Source: an uncultured Lachnospiraceae bacterium (GTDB lineage Bacteria; Bacillota_A; Clostridia; Lachnospirales; Lachnospiraceae). Taken from it: a stretch of DNA of 18,741 nucleotides. Under the pieces are notes generated by a model that saw only the letters and a program-made list of their open reading frames with translations, was not told the DNA's origin and did no database searches. Where the stretch lies: the NCBI GenBank assembly GCA_902780985.1, contig CACZHN010000022.1, positions 1 through 18,741 of the forward strand, given 5' to 3'. The position numbers were made by a program, and so were the translations under genes. Below, in pieces: positions 6,253-14,163 of the stretch. Each line of letters opens with the position of its first letter. Position 1 is the first letter of the stretch.

Positions 6253-7564
6253 TAAACTCCTTATAGATTTTCTCGATAACAGGTGCCTTATATGCCATAT
6301 ATCCGTCAATGTCATACGGATAAAGCTTTGCACCTTCCTCCTTTACCCTGCTGTACTCTCGTACCGCATCAGGATGAGAACGAAGATAATCCCTGAAGGA
6401 AAGATGCCTGCGCAACTCAGCAGCATCCTCGGTGCAAACATATAAATGATGCTTCATCAGATGTTCTTTGTTCTCATATTTAAATGCTTCCCTTCCCGGT
6501 ATCCCAAGATCACCTTCATGACGATATCCGATCTTACTTAATGCCTCCTTTACCCCATCAAATGTTGAAGCATCCCTGATCACTATATCTATATCGATTA
6601 TCGGCTTTGCCGAGAGTCCCTTTACCGATGTGCTTCCCACATGTTCGATGGAAAGTGCAAGTTCTCCCAGTGCATCATCCAATTCCGATCTTATCTTTTC
6701 AAATTCCCGAACCCAGGCTTCGCTGTAAGGCTCTACCACAACATGCTTTGCCTTCACCTGCCTCAGCATATACTCAGCATAGCTTTCGGCGCATGACATA
6801 TCATAGTCACCTTCTGTGCCTGTCTCATATTCCTTAAGTGCTTCACGTATCAGAGGATGATATTCCTCCGGAAGCTTATCCAGCGCCCATAGACCGCCTT
6901 CCTTCTTGGAAAGGACCTGATCCTCTCTCTTATAGGCCAGCACTCTTGCAAGGTTCAGTATGATATACATCGGATTATCCTTTATATCATCCTTTGCCTC
7001 TGCTATATCATTCCATATGGAATCAAAGTAATCCTCTTTGGGAACCTCTCCGAATACCTGTTCTATCGGCAGTCCGTAAAGACACTTTCCTCTTTTACGG
7101 ATGATAGTAAAATGCGCTGCCAGATCAGCATCCGTGCCCTTCATCTTTTCTATGTAGTCTTCCGGATTCTCTGTGTACCACTTAATATGTGCTACGGAGA
7201 AATGCAGGTCAAACGGTGTAGGATATACAAACGGATCACAGTCCTTCTTTCGGACAACACTCATCTCTATACCCTTTTTAGGTCCCTGAGCATTCAGTTC
7301 CATGACCATATCCATATATTTTCTCTTGGTATCATCGGACATTTCATCTTCCGTTACCACGATAAGGTCGATGTCGCTTTTCAGAGGATTGAAGCATCCC
7401 ATTACCGAAGAGCCGTGCAGATACACACCTGTCAGATTCTCCTTCAGAATGTCCCCGGAACGCTTTACAAATTCCGAGCAGATAAATTCAAATTTATTTA
7501 TAACCTCGGCATCTCCCTGCTCTACAGGTCTTATAACAAGTCTTTCTGTTTCAATCGTATTCAT
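6236..7564 (-). CDS. Chimeric protein: GNAT-like head, aminoglycoside nucleotidyltransferase, GrpB domain
   Basis: 442 residues (start ATG 7564; GAGGA lies 7 bases upstream; a longer reading would use a TTG at 7582). Residues 1-22 (IETERLVIRPVEQGDAEVI) match the first strand and helix of GNAT enzymes and closely resemble the start of the GNAT at 16629-17153. From about 35 to 270 it is an ANT/AadA-type nucleotidyltransferase: YLHGSSVMGCF at 48-58, the metal-binding KSDIDLIVV (Asp64, Asp66), a third acid in GIEMSVV (Glu100), and the helical DUF4111-like C-terminal part (DLAAHFTIIRKRGKCLYG; GLWALDKLPEEYHPLI). From about 275 to the end it is a GrpB/UPF0157 domain, itself of nucleotidyltransferase type (VVEPYSEAWVREF; HVGSTSVKGLSAKPIIDIDI at 308-327). 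It overlaps the APH-like gene. I infer transfer of a nucleotide to an antibiotic or small molecule; the GrpB function is unknown. Confidence 0.88.
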   Translation of the reverse strand: MNTIETERLVIRPVEQGDAEVINKFEFICSEFVKRSGDILKENLTGVYLHGSSVMGCFNPLKSDIDLIVVTEDEMSDDTKRKYMDMVMELNAQGPKKGIEMSVVRKKDCDPFVYPTPFDLHFSVAHIKWYTENPEDYIEKMKGTDADLAAHFTIIRKRGKCLYGLPIEQVFGEVPKEDYFDSIWNDIAEAKDDIKDNPMYIILNLARVLAYKREDQVLSKKEGGLWALDKLPEEYHPLIREALKEYETGTEGDYDMSCAESYAEYMLRQVKAKHVVVEPYSEAWVREFEKIRSELDDALGELALSIEHVGSTSVKGLSAKPIIDIDIVIRDASTFDGVKEALSKIGYRHEGDLGIPGREAFKYENKEHLMKHHLYVCTEDAAELRRHLSFRDYLRSHPDAVREYSRVKEEGAKLYPYDIDGYMAYKAPVIEKIYKEFNEENI

Positions 7565-7616
7565 TGCATTTTCCTCTACCAAGCATTAACAGATTGAATT
7601 TATCATATATTAAATC

Positions 7617-8276
7617 CTATGTCATTAAACTGCTGATATAATTATACCCCAAGTTCCGATTTAACTCCGTTAAATCCACAATACGATTACACAGTCTGTC
7701 GGCCAGGTACGGATTATGCGTGATCACCAGAAGTCCGAGATCTCTTTCTTTTACTTCCTTCATCAAAACACTCCAGATTTCCGCCTGTGTTATCGCATCC
7801 AGCATAGTGCTCATTTCATCCGCAATTATAAATTCCGTCTTTGGTCCCAGGACTCTGGCTACGCAGAAACGCTGCAGCTCTCCTCCCGATAATTCATTCG
7901 GAAAACGATCAAACCATAAGTCTTTTTTGATACATAGTTTTTTACATATTTCATCATCCGGATTCCAGCCCTCCGCAATAGACTTTTTTAACCTCCATCG
8001 CGGATTCAGTGCCTTCTCCGGGTGCTGGTATATCATCTGAATCGGGCAGTATCCTTTATACGGAAAGCTTCCCCCCTTCCATAATACTTCTCCTTCCGTG
8101 GGTAACTCATAACCGGCAAGAATCCTTGCAAGAGTGGATTTTCCCATTCCGGAGGGACCTACAAGTCCTACTATTTCCCCTTTTTTTATTTTAAAGTTCA
8201 CATCACGCAGAACCCATTTTTTGCTGCTTCCGTAATGAAACCCAATATGTTTACACTCTAAAAGGATGTCACTCAT
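7617..8276 (-). CDS. ABC importer ATP-binding protein (NikE/DppF type)
   Basis: 219-residue cytosolic ATPase subunit. Walker A GPSGMGKST at 40-48, Q-loop Gln84 (IYQHPEKALNPRW), signature LSGGELQRFCVAR from 129, Walker B FIIADE with Asp153/Glu154, and switch His187 (LLVITHNPYLADR). It is short compared with Opp/DppF proteins and lacks their C-terminal oligopeptide-transporter extension, as NikE- and CntF-type subunits do. Its ATG overlaps the stop of the partner ATPase by 8 bases (ATGAGTGA), so the two are translationally coupled and should form a heterodimer. It is the last gene of the importer operon; no terminator is visible in the 52 bases before the next gene. Confidence 0.92.
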   Translation of the reverse strand: MSDILLECKHIGFHYGSSKKWVLRDVNFKIKKGEIVGLVGPSGMGKSTLARILAGYELPTEGEVLWKGGSFPYKGYCPIQMIYQHPEKALNPRWRLKKSIAEGWNPDDEICKKLCIKKDLWFDRFPNELSGGELQRFCVARVLGPKTEFIIADEMSTMLDAITQAEIWSVLMKEVKERDLGLLVITHNPYLADRLCNRIVDLTELNRNLGYNYISSLMT

Positions 8277-9072
8277 TTTCCGTTACTCCTTTTTTCCCTA
8301 TAAATGTATTCTGCGGCAAAGCGTCCCAAAGCGCTCGAGTATACGAATGTTTCAGGCTCTCTTTTCCCTGACGGAAATCTTCGGCACTGCATACATCTAT
8401 AATTTCTCCGTCGTAGAATACCGCAATCGTGTCGGCATATTTCGCCGCAAGATCTATATCATGCGTTATCATTAAGATAGCACAACCGTTCTTGGTCAGA
8501 TCCGTAAAATTGGTCATGGCTTCTTTTGCCAGATCTTCGCTCAGTCCCGGCGTAGGCTCGTCAGCAAGGATTACCTTTGCATCCGTAATAACAGCCGTAG
8601 AGATCAAAATACGCCTTGCCATACCGCCGGACAACTGAAATGGATACTGTTCGGCAACAGACTCCTGTAATCCATAACGTTCAAATACTTCTTTCTGCTT
8701 ATCCAAACTTCCGTGAACACCGCGAACCTGTTTTCCGACTTTCATAAGCGGATCCAGATATGTAAGAGACTGCGGGATCATAATCATCTCTTTTCCCACT
8801 TTCTCTTTACGTAGCTTTTTATCCAGCTTTTTTCCTTCCAGATATATATCGCCCCTTACGATTGCATTTTCAGGAAGAAGTCCCAGGGCAGCATGTGCCA
8901 AAACGCTTTTTCCGCTCCCGCTGGCTCCGACAATAGCCAGAAGTTCCCCTTTATGCAGGGAAAGGTTCATCTTTTTTATTATATTTAATTCGTACTGTTT
9001 CAGCCCTCGGTCATACATACGAAAGCTCACCGAAAGGTCTCTTACCTCAAGTACTGTTTCATTCTTTTTCAT
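8269..9072 (-). CDS. ABC importer ATP-binding protein (NikD/DppD type)
   Basis: 267-residue ATPase subunit of the same importer. Walker A GASGSGKS at 49-56, Q-loop Gln101 in MIPQSLTYLDPLMKVG (the DPLM block is typical of Opp/Dpp/Nik subunits), signature LSGGMARRI at 147-155, Walker B VILADEPT with Asp171/Glu172, and switch His204 in MITHDIDLAA. The C-terminal HSYTRALWDALPQ is the usual short tail. GGAGG at 9079-9083 with 6-base spacing supports the start. It follows the second permease by 30 bases and overlaps the NikE-type gene by 8. Confidence 0.93.
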   Translation of the reverse strand: MKKNETVLEVRDLSVSFRMYDRGLKQYELNIIKKMNLSLHKGELLAIVGASGSGKSVLAHAALGLLPENAIVRGDIYLEGKKLDKKLRKEKVGKEMIMIPQSLTYLDPLMKVGKQVRGVHGSLDKQKEVFERYGLQESVAEQYPFQLSGGMARRILISTAVITDAKVILADEPTPGLSEDLAKEAMTNFTDLTKNGCAILMITHDIDLAAKYADTIAVFYDGEIIDVCSAEDFRQGKESLKHSYTRALWDALPQNTFIGKKGVTENE

Positions 9073-9102
9073 ATCTCTCCTCCGTCACCTTCCGCACTTT
9101 TA

Positions 9103-9921
9103 TCAGAGCTGTGCATTATAAGGATCAAAGATAAGACGCAGATTACTTCCGAGCATCTCAAACATAACAACTACAAGCAGCAGACAGATTCCCGGAAATA
9201 CCGCAAGCCACCACATACCTGTCGTAAGATATTTCATGGATTCCGATAAAATAATTCCTATTGCCGGCTGTTCCGCAGGAAGGCCGAATCCTAAAAATGT
9301 AATTGAAGATTCATGCATGATAGCATGAGGAAACATAAGAACCAGACCTACGATAAATTGAGGAACCACATGTGGCAGTATATGATGCATGGCAACCCAT
9401 GTCCTGGAATGACCGAATCTATATGATGCATGTACAAAATGCGACTGCTTTAAAGACAGTATCTCCGCCTGTACGATACGTCCCAAAGAACACCAGTGTG
9501 TCAGAATAACTCCGACAGCAACGCCCCTCGCTCCGCGTCCCATGATCATGGAAATAAGGATCAGCAGGATCAGATGAGGTATTCCCATAAAAAGATCAAC
9601 CATCCAGTTAAATGCCGCAGAAACCTTTCCTCCGAACATACCGGCAAAGGTACCTAAAAAAAGGGCTATTACCGATGTAAAAACCGAGGCCAGAAGTCCT
9701 ATATAAATACTGATCGAGAGTCCTTTGACAGTTCTCATAAACATATCTCTTCCCATCCAATCGGTTCCGAACAAATGCTGCAGGGAAGGTCCCAGATTCT
9801 TTTCAGAAAATTTAGGAGCATAGGACTCCGGACTCATAATAAAACCTGCCAGTGTGATCACAATGATAAAAGCCAGCGAAACACATATGATACTTATTGT
9901 TTTTACCCTTCTGTTTATCAT
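9103..9921 (-). CDS. ABC importer permease (NikC/DppC type)
   Basis: 272-residue inner-membrane permease of the BPD-transport-1 family with an N-terminal membrane anchor (about 9-28) and five further membrane helices. The family block HLFGTDWMGRDMFMRTVKG lies at about 49-67. The cytoplasmic EAA-like coupling loop is around 155-188 (SLKQSHFVHASYRFGHSRTW then HHILPHVVP). The segment HAIMHESSITFLGFGLPAE is the typical DppC/NikC block. The proteins I recall with a very similar stretch (GIILSESMKYLTTGMWWLAVFPG) belong to nickel/peptide importers. Its ATG overlaps the stop of the first permease by 4 bases (ATGA). Confidence 0.92.
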   Translation of the reverse strand: MINRRVKTISIICVSLAFIIVITLAGFIMSPESYAPKFSEKNLGPSLQHLFGTDWMGRDMFMRTVKGLSISIYIGLLASVFTSVIALFLGTFAGMFGGKVSAAFNWMVDLFMGIPHLILLILISMIMGRGARGVAVGVILTHWCSLGRIVQAEILSLKQSHFVHASYRFGHSRTWVAMHHILPHVVPQFIVGLVLMFPHAIMHESSITFLGFGLPAEQPAIGIILSESMKYLTTGMWWLAVFPGICLLLVVVMFEMLGSNLRLIFDPYNAQL

Positions 9922-10889
9922 TCCTTTTCCCCTTCCCGGATTCTCGGATCCACAACCGCATATAAAATATTTGCCAAAAGATTACCGCCGAAAACAAATA
10001 CCGAAGAAAAGAGGGCTATACCTATAAACAAAGGGATGTCTCCCCTTAATGCAGACTGTACGGTCGCATTTCCCAGGCCCGGATAAGTAAATACCGTTTC
10101 AGCAAGTACGGAACCGCCGAAGAGTTCGCTGATCGAACCCAGCTGTAAGGTAAGGAAAGGCAGCATAACGTTACGAAGTCCGTGTCTGCGAATAAACACC
10201 CACGTACTCTCTCCTCTTGCCCTTGCAAAAAGTGCGTAATCACTGTCTAATACCTGTCGCATTTTTTCTCCGGTCTGCAGGGTAATCTTCGATACTCCCG
10301 TGAGTCCCAGTGTTATCGCCGGAAGGATCAGATGATGCACTTTTTCCGCAAATGTCGCATCCTCTACCGCTACTCCCGCAGGAGATGCCAGCCCCATCGG
10401 AAACCAATGCAGTTTTACCGAAAAAATCAAAAGCATCAGCATACCTATCCAAAAGGCCGGCGAGGATTCCAATGCCAGGCAATAAGTCCTTATCGCCTTA
10501 TCAATCCATCTGCCACGATATACTGCCACAAGTATTCCGAACAACAGTCCGAAAATTCCGGAAAGTATCCACGCTGTTATCATAAGAGCAATGGATAAGG
10601 AAAACCTTTCCGATATTACCTCCAATACGGGCTTCCGATAGATCATGGATGTACCCATATCACCGTGTAATATATTTCCGGCCCATTTTATATATCTTAT
10701 TACCGGAGGCTCATTCAGCCCCCAGTAGTTTTCAATCTGAGCTCTTTGTTCTGCCGTAACGCCGTTTTCACCGATATATGCCTCAACGGCATCTATCGGT
10801 GAAACCTCTATCATTGTAAATGTAACAACACTTACCAATACCAGCAGTAAAAAAGCTTTTATAACACTGACTATAATCTTCTTAGCCAT
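9918..10889 (-). CDS. ABC importer permease (NikB/DppB type)
   Basis: 323-residue permease with six predicted membrane helices: an N-terminal one at about 8-27, a periplasmic region containing YWGLNEPPVIRYIKW and GDMGTSMIYRKPV, and the remainder clustered at about 97-310. The EAA-type coupling loop is at about 212-247 (MRQVLDSDYALFARARGEST, RRHGLRNVMLP), followed by LAETVFTYPGLGNATVQSAL, all standard for DppB/NikB proteins. It lies 19 bases after the binding-protein gene and overlaps the next permease by 4 bases. Together with that permease it forms the transmembrane channel. Confidence 0.93.
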   Translation of the reverse strand: MAKKIIVSVIKAFLLLVLVSVVTFTMIEVSPIDAVEAYIGENGVTAEQRAQIENYWGLNEPPVIRYIKWAGNILHGDMGTSMIYRKPVLEVISERFSLSIALMITAWILSGIFGLLFGILVAVYRGRWIDKAIRTYCLALESSPAFWIGMLMLLIFSVKLHWFPMGLASPAGVAVEDATFAEKVHHLILPAITLGLTGVSKITLQTGEKMRQVLDSDYALFARARGESTWVFIRRHGLRNVMLPFLTLQLGSISELFGGSVLAETVFTYPGLGNATVQSALRGDIPLFIGIALFSSVFVFGGNLLANILYAVVDPRIREGEKE

Positions 10890-10908
10890 AGCTTCTCATC
10901 CACCTTTA

Positions 10909-12597
10909 TTACTGCTCCCATTTCCAATCGCATATATTACTTAATATAACCTGTCCGTTTCCGCAATGCGGCTGTACCGGCTGTTCTCCGATATTCAGTC
11001 CGTCACGTACGAAGTAACAGTGTGCTGCACGAACATACCATGCTGCAGGTGCATCTCCGATTGCGCTGGCTCCGCACTCGCCATCCCACTGAGCAAGCTT
11101 GTAATACTTGTATACATCCTCAATATCCTTACTTGCCATAGCCTTAGCCATATAGTCGTCAACCTTGGCATTTGAATAATAACTTGAATTACTCCAGCCT
11201 GATCCGCATGTGTTACTTGAGTTCATTAAGTAAAATTCATTCGGTGTATAATCACCGCGGCCAAACATGTACGGTGTTGTGAATAAACGGTCTGTAATGT
11301 CGGAATTTGCAGCTCCTTCAGGATTAATCTGAATTCCAAGCTCCTTAGCCTGCTCTGCGATAGCCATAGCCATAGCCTGACGGTTAGCATTACTTGATGT
11401 ATATAAAAGAGTAAACTCAGCCTTTATGCCGTCTTTCTCACGAATACCGTCTCCGTCTGTATCTACCCAGCCGCCTTCTTCAAGCATTTTCACAGCTGCA
11501 TCAACTCCGGAATTTGTTTCATCTAAAACAGTCTCTTCATTAAACCATGGCATAGTATCGCACATAGAATAAGACGCTATTCCGTATCCGTTGAATACAT
11601 CCTGAATCAGGGCTTCACGATCAATACCCACACTTAATGCACGTCGTATAACTACATCACCGGTGACATCATTTCCGATTTCACGTCCGTCCTCACTGGT
11701 CTTTCCTTCATTTACCGTTGTAGGGAAGATGATTCCGTAATTATCTATAGACTCGATCGGATCCATATGATATCCCTCGATTGTCTGAGTTGCCAGATTC
11801 TGATTTGTATATACTACATCTACATCTCCACGCTGAGCAGCCATAAAGGAAGCATCCTCATCCATGAAAAGAAGGACTATCTTCTTGATTTCCGGCTCTT
11901 TACCGTAATAATACTCGTTATATTCCCAAACAGCCTGCTGTCCCTTCTCCCATGCTGTTATCTTAAAAGGGCCGGAACCGATCGGGTTTTCTCCGTAGTT
12001 CTCATCGTAGTATTTCTCCGGCACGATACCTACCTTATAGGTTACATATAGGAATGTATAATCCGGCTGATTAAGATGAAATACAACCGTATCATCATCA
12101 ACCGCCTCAGCATCTTTAATATTGCTTAGATCAAGACTTGTACTTCCGTCTCGAACAGATTCGTAAGTAAAGGCTACATCACTTGCTGTTACGCTTTCGC
12201 CGTTGCTGTAACAAGCATCAGGGCGAATATCAAATGTCCAGTCCATACCGTCATCGCTGACTGTATAATCAACTGCAAGGTCATTTGTAATTTCACCGCC
12301 GTAAGCTTTTGTCAATGTACTCTGTATAACAGGGTCGAAACGCTGACCATATCCCGTAATAGGATCCCAGCCCGAGCTCGGCTCTGAGTTTACTGCAACA
12401 ATAACTTCCGATTTGGTAGTTGTTTCCTCGGTAATCTCTTCAGTTATTTCAACATCGGAAACCTCCTCATTCGCTTCATTGGCAGTGACCTGTGAGGCTG
12501 TATCACTCACATTCTCCTGTTCCTTATTGCTGCAGGCTGTTGTTCCCACTGTCATTGCAAGCATCATTGTAAGCAACAAAAACTTCTTATTTCGCAT
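10909..12597 (-). CDS. Extracellular solute-binding lipoprotein, family 5 (nickel/peptide importer)
   Basis: 562 residues. The N-terminus is a lipoprotein signal: MRNKKFLLLTMMLAMTVGTTAC, with the lipidated Cys22 followed by a Ser/Thr/Glu-rich tether to about residue 60. The rest is a family 5 binding protein. It starts with EPSSGWDPITGYGQRFDPVIQSTL, continues with YTVSDDGMDWTFDIRPD, the SNGESVTASDVAFTYES block, and NPIGSGPFKITAW, and ends with the C-terminal lobe. The GWDPITGYG opening resembles binding proteins that I associate with nickel-type importers, so nickel or a nickel chelate is my preferred cargo, with peptides the alternative. I start at the ATG at 12597 because GGAGG lies at 12606-12610; the frame stays open further upstream, but that extension runs into the operator. 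The promoter has Nur-like boxes. Confidence 0.9.
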   Translation of the reverse strand: MRNKKFLLLTMMLAMTVGTTACSNKEQENVSDTASQVTANEANEEVSDVEITEEITEETTTKSEVIVAVNSEPSSGWDPITGYGQRFDPVIQSTLTKAYGGEITNDLAVDYTVSDDGMDWTFDIRPDACYSNGESVTASDVAFTYESVRDGSTSLDLSNIKDAEAVDDDTVVFHLNQPDYTFLYVTYKVGIVPEKYYDENYGENPIGSGPFKITAWEKGQQAVWEYNEYYYGKEPEIKKIVLLFMDEDASFMAAQRGDVDVVYTNQNLATQTIEGYHMDPIESIDNYGIIFPTTVNEGKTSEDGREIGNDVTGDVVIRRALSVGIDREALIQDVFNGYGIASYSMCDTMPWFNEETVLDETNSGVDAAVKMLEEGGWVDTDGDGIREKDGIKAEFTLLYTSSNANRQAMAMAIAEQAKELGIQINPEGAANSDITDRLFTTPYMFGRGDYTPNEFYLMNSSNTCGSGWSNSSYYSNAKVDDYMAKAMASKDIEDVYKYYKLAQWDGECGASAIGDAPAAWYVRAAHCYFVRDGLNIGEQPVQPHCGNGQVILSNICDWKWEQ

Positions 12598-12633
12598 ACT
12601 TATGTCCTCCGTAAAAAAATACGCAACCGCAAT

Positions 12634-12704
12634 TTGCATCACGGTTGCATATTATAATTAGCTTAGTCTAACTTTGTCAAGAAGAATTTGCAATACTGTT
12701 GCAT
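12634..12704 (-). promoter_or_regulatory. Importer promoter flanked by two Nur-like boxes
   Basis: The promoter has consensus -35 TTGACA (12680-12675) and consensus -10 TATAAT (12656-12651) with an 18-base spacer. Two 17-base sites flank it: TTGCAA-TACTG-TTGCAT (12688-12704), 7 bases upstream of the -35, and TTGCAT-CACGG-TTGCAT (12634-12650), abutting the -10 on its downstream side. Both fit the spacing and sequence of the Streptomyces Nur box (tTGCaa-N5-ttGCAA), bound by a nickel-sensing Fur-family repressor. I infer metal-dependent repression of the importer; no Fur-family gene lies in the window. Confidence 0.7.
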
Positions 12705-12710
12705 TTTTAA

Positions 12711-12894
12711 CATTTTGCTTTACATGACATCTTTCATCCATATCTTCAACGATTGAAAGTATACCAGTTCCAATCACACTCTGAAACTTAGCGGAATAAT
12801 CACATGCTGTATCTGCAACTCACATTATCTGCTGGCCGGATATGAATTTTTCAATCCGGTTAAAATCTGTTATCTCTCTATCACTTCTTCTCAT
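12711..12894 (-). pseudogene. Remnant of a PPOX-type (pyridoxamine 5'-phosphate oxidase-like) flavoprotein gene
   Basis: Read from the ATG at 12894, the frame gives MRRSDREITDFNRIEKFISG, a typical N-terminus of small clostridial flavoproteins of the PPOX/NimA group, then meets TGA at codon 25. The same frame continues with ADTACDYSAKFQSVIGTG then ILSIVEDMDER, which matches the family's middle-to-late block (YS-x-K-F-x-SVIGxGxxxxVED). The roughly 60 residues that should separate the two blocks are missing, and the C-terminus dissolves into the importer promoter. I therefore call it an internally deleted, truncated remnant. Its ATG overlaps the TGA of the Imm6-like gene (ATGA), so it was probably once co-translated with it. 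The family attribution is from recall of conserved blocks. Confidence 0.55.
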
Positions 12895-13277
12895 AATTTT
12901 CTCCCATCAAGCCTATGGTAAATATCTTGCATATGATTGAATGTCTCTTCGTCTACCAATTCGATCGGCTCTGGGAAATATACTGCTCCTTGATCCTCAA
13001 AAACCTTTCGACAGATATAAGCAAATGCATCAATGATGCAGTTCCATATATCAATCATATGCTCATCTTCTTCAGCTTCCTGAAATATTGTAAAACCTTT
13101 ATCTTCACCATCTATAAGATCATATAGATTAACGGAAACATCCGATTTATCATCCATCCACCGCCTGCTTAGATCTATTGCTTGATCTACGCAATCAACG
13201 GCCTCTTTATCGGTAATATGCCCCTTTAAACTTTCAGCTATTTCAAGACAAAGATTTATTCTCTGTATTTCTGTCAT
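12891..13277 (-). CDS. Imm6-like immunity protein (orphan)
   Basis: 128-residue acidic, mostly helical protein without signal peptide or membrane segment. Blocks that recall the Imm6 immunity family of polymorphic toxin systems are: CVDQAIDLSRRWMDDK (about 29-44), NLYDLIDGEDKGFTIFQEAEEDE (about 50-72), WNCIIDAFAYICRKVFE (about 78-94), and YFPEPIELVDEETF (about 100-113). Imm6 proteins bind and neutralise a cognate toxin domain in the producer's own cytoplasm. No toxin gene is adjacent, which suggests an orphan that protects against neighbours or is a remnant of a larger locus. The start codon has only a weak G-rich site 12 bases upstream. The assignment rests on recalled motifs, so alternatives remain open. 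Confidence 0.55.
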   Translation of the reverse strand: MTEIQRINLCLEIAESLKGHITDKEAVDCVDQAIDLSRRWMDDKSDVSVNLYDLIDGEDKGFTIFQEAEEDEHMIDIWNCIIDAFAYICRKVFEDQGAVYFPEPIELVDEETFNHMQDIYHRLDGRKL

Positions 13278-13304
13278 ATTCTACATCTGCCCCCCTAACA
13301 CCGG

Positions 13305-13991
13305 TCAGCTGATTACTTTATATCGTAATCTAAGATATGAATCCTCTAATACTTTACAATCTTCCAGTTTCAAGACACCAAGTCCTGATAACTCCTCATG
13401 TGACATAATGGAACATCCGTCTATTAACGTCGATGTATCCTTGCCTCCGATCAGTACCGGTGCCACAACCAGATCCACATAATCAAATAGTTTTTCTCTT
13501 AAAAACAGTCCGTTTACGGTGCCCCCTGACTGTACCGTCAAACGTTCACATCCATACTCACTCTTCAGCTGAACAAGTGCACTTCTAAGATCCTGTTTTT
13601 CCTGAAAAATGATATGTAAGTTATCCTCAGCCACATCAAAAGCCGGATGATGCTTATTATTCGTTATCAGCACAAACTCTTTTGCCCAGGCACAAAAGTA
13701 TCTAACGCCCGCCTCGGTAAGATGATGATTATCCATAATTACAAACGATACAGGCGACTTTGAAGGTGGTTCTTTTTCGTTTACCCCCATCTTCTCCTGA
13801 ACACGCCCTGTATTAAACGACCAAAGGTCTGTTGTCTGTTCTATTTCATAGTATTGATGGAGTCCTTCTTTTAATCCGTCTATTGTAGGAAAATCCTTAT
13901 CCACATCCAGTTCGTCATTTGCACCTGTGCTGATTTTTCCGTCTACAGACATCAGCATATATAAGGTTGTAATCGGTCTTTCATTATTCAT
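13305..13991 (-). CDS. RibD C-terminal domain / DHFR-like reductase
   Basis: 228-residue protein of the RibD_C superfamily, NADPH-dependent reductases related to dihydrofolate reductase and to the reductase half of the riboflavin enzyme RibD. The start TLYMLMSVDGKISTG is the typical first strand and loop. LTVQSGGTVNGLFL (about 151-164) is the nucleotide-binding glycine block, and KLFDYVDLVVAPVLIGGKDT follows as in the family. It lacks a deaminase domain, and no other riboflavin gene is near, so it is a stand-alone reductase of unknown substrate rather than a riboflavin enzyme. AAGGAGG at 14002-14008 marks the start. A TATAAT hexamer at 14023-14018 would give a short leader. The gene is followed by the Imm6-like gene after 27 bases. 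Confidence 0.88.
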   Translation of the reverse strand: MNNERPITTLYMLMSVDGKISTGANDELDVDKDFPTIDGLKEGLHQYYEIEQTTDLWSFNTGRVQEKMGVNEKEPPSKSPVSFVIMDNHHLTEAGVRYFCAWAKEFVLITNNKHHPAFDVAEDNLHIIFQEKQDLRSALVQLKSEYGCERLTVQSGGTVNGLFLREKLFDYVDLVVAPVLIGGKDTSTLIDGCSIMSHEELSGLGVLKLEDCKVLEDSYLRLRYKVIS

Positions 13992-14163
13992 ACGTTTTAA
14001 ACCTCCTTGATATATGCATTATATGCTCGAACTGTTTATCAAACATTTCCTATCTTGCTCAGTTTTGACAACTAATCTCCCCTCACCGATCATTATCGTT
14101 GCTATGTCTTTACTAAAAAAGCATGACCGATAAGATCATTCCCGCTCACCACATTCTTAAGTA

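Noticed and set aside
12598..12642. N-terminal extension of the binding protein (starting in the Nur-like box)
   Set aside because: The ATG at 12597 has GGAGG and is followed by a proper lipoprotein signal; the extension covers the operator.
12612..12648. Hairpin GCAACCG/CGGTTGC followed by seven T in front of the binding-lipoprotein gene, like a leader terminator
   Set aside because: The consensus promoter places the transcription start near 12644, inside the 5' arm, so the main transcript would not carry the full stem. The repeat is better explained by the downstream Nur-like box.
14090..14163. Possible protein-coding remnant after tag (frame reading NVVSGNDLIGHAFLVKT)
   Set aside because: Short, without a start, and I cannot connect it to any family.
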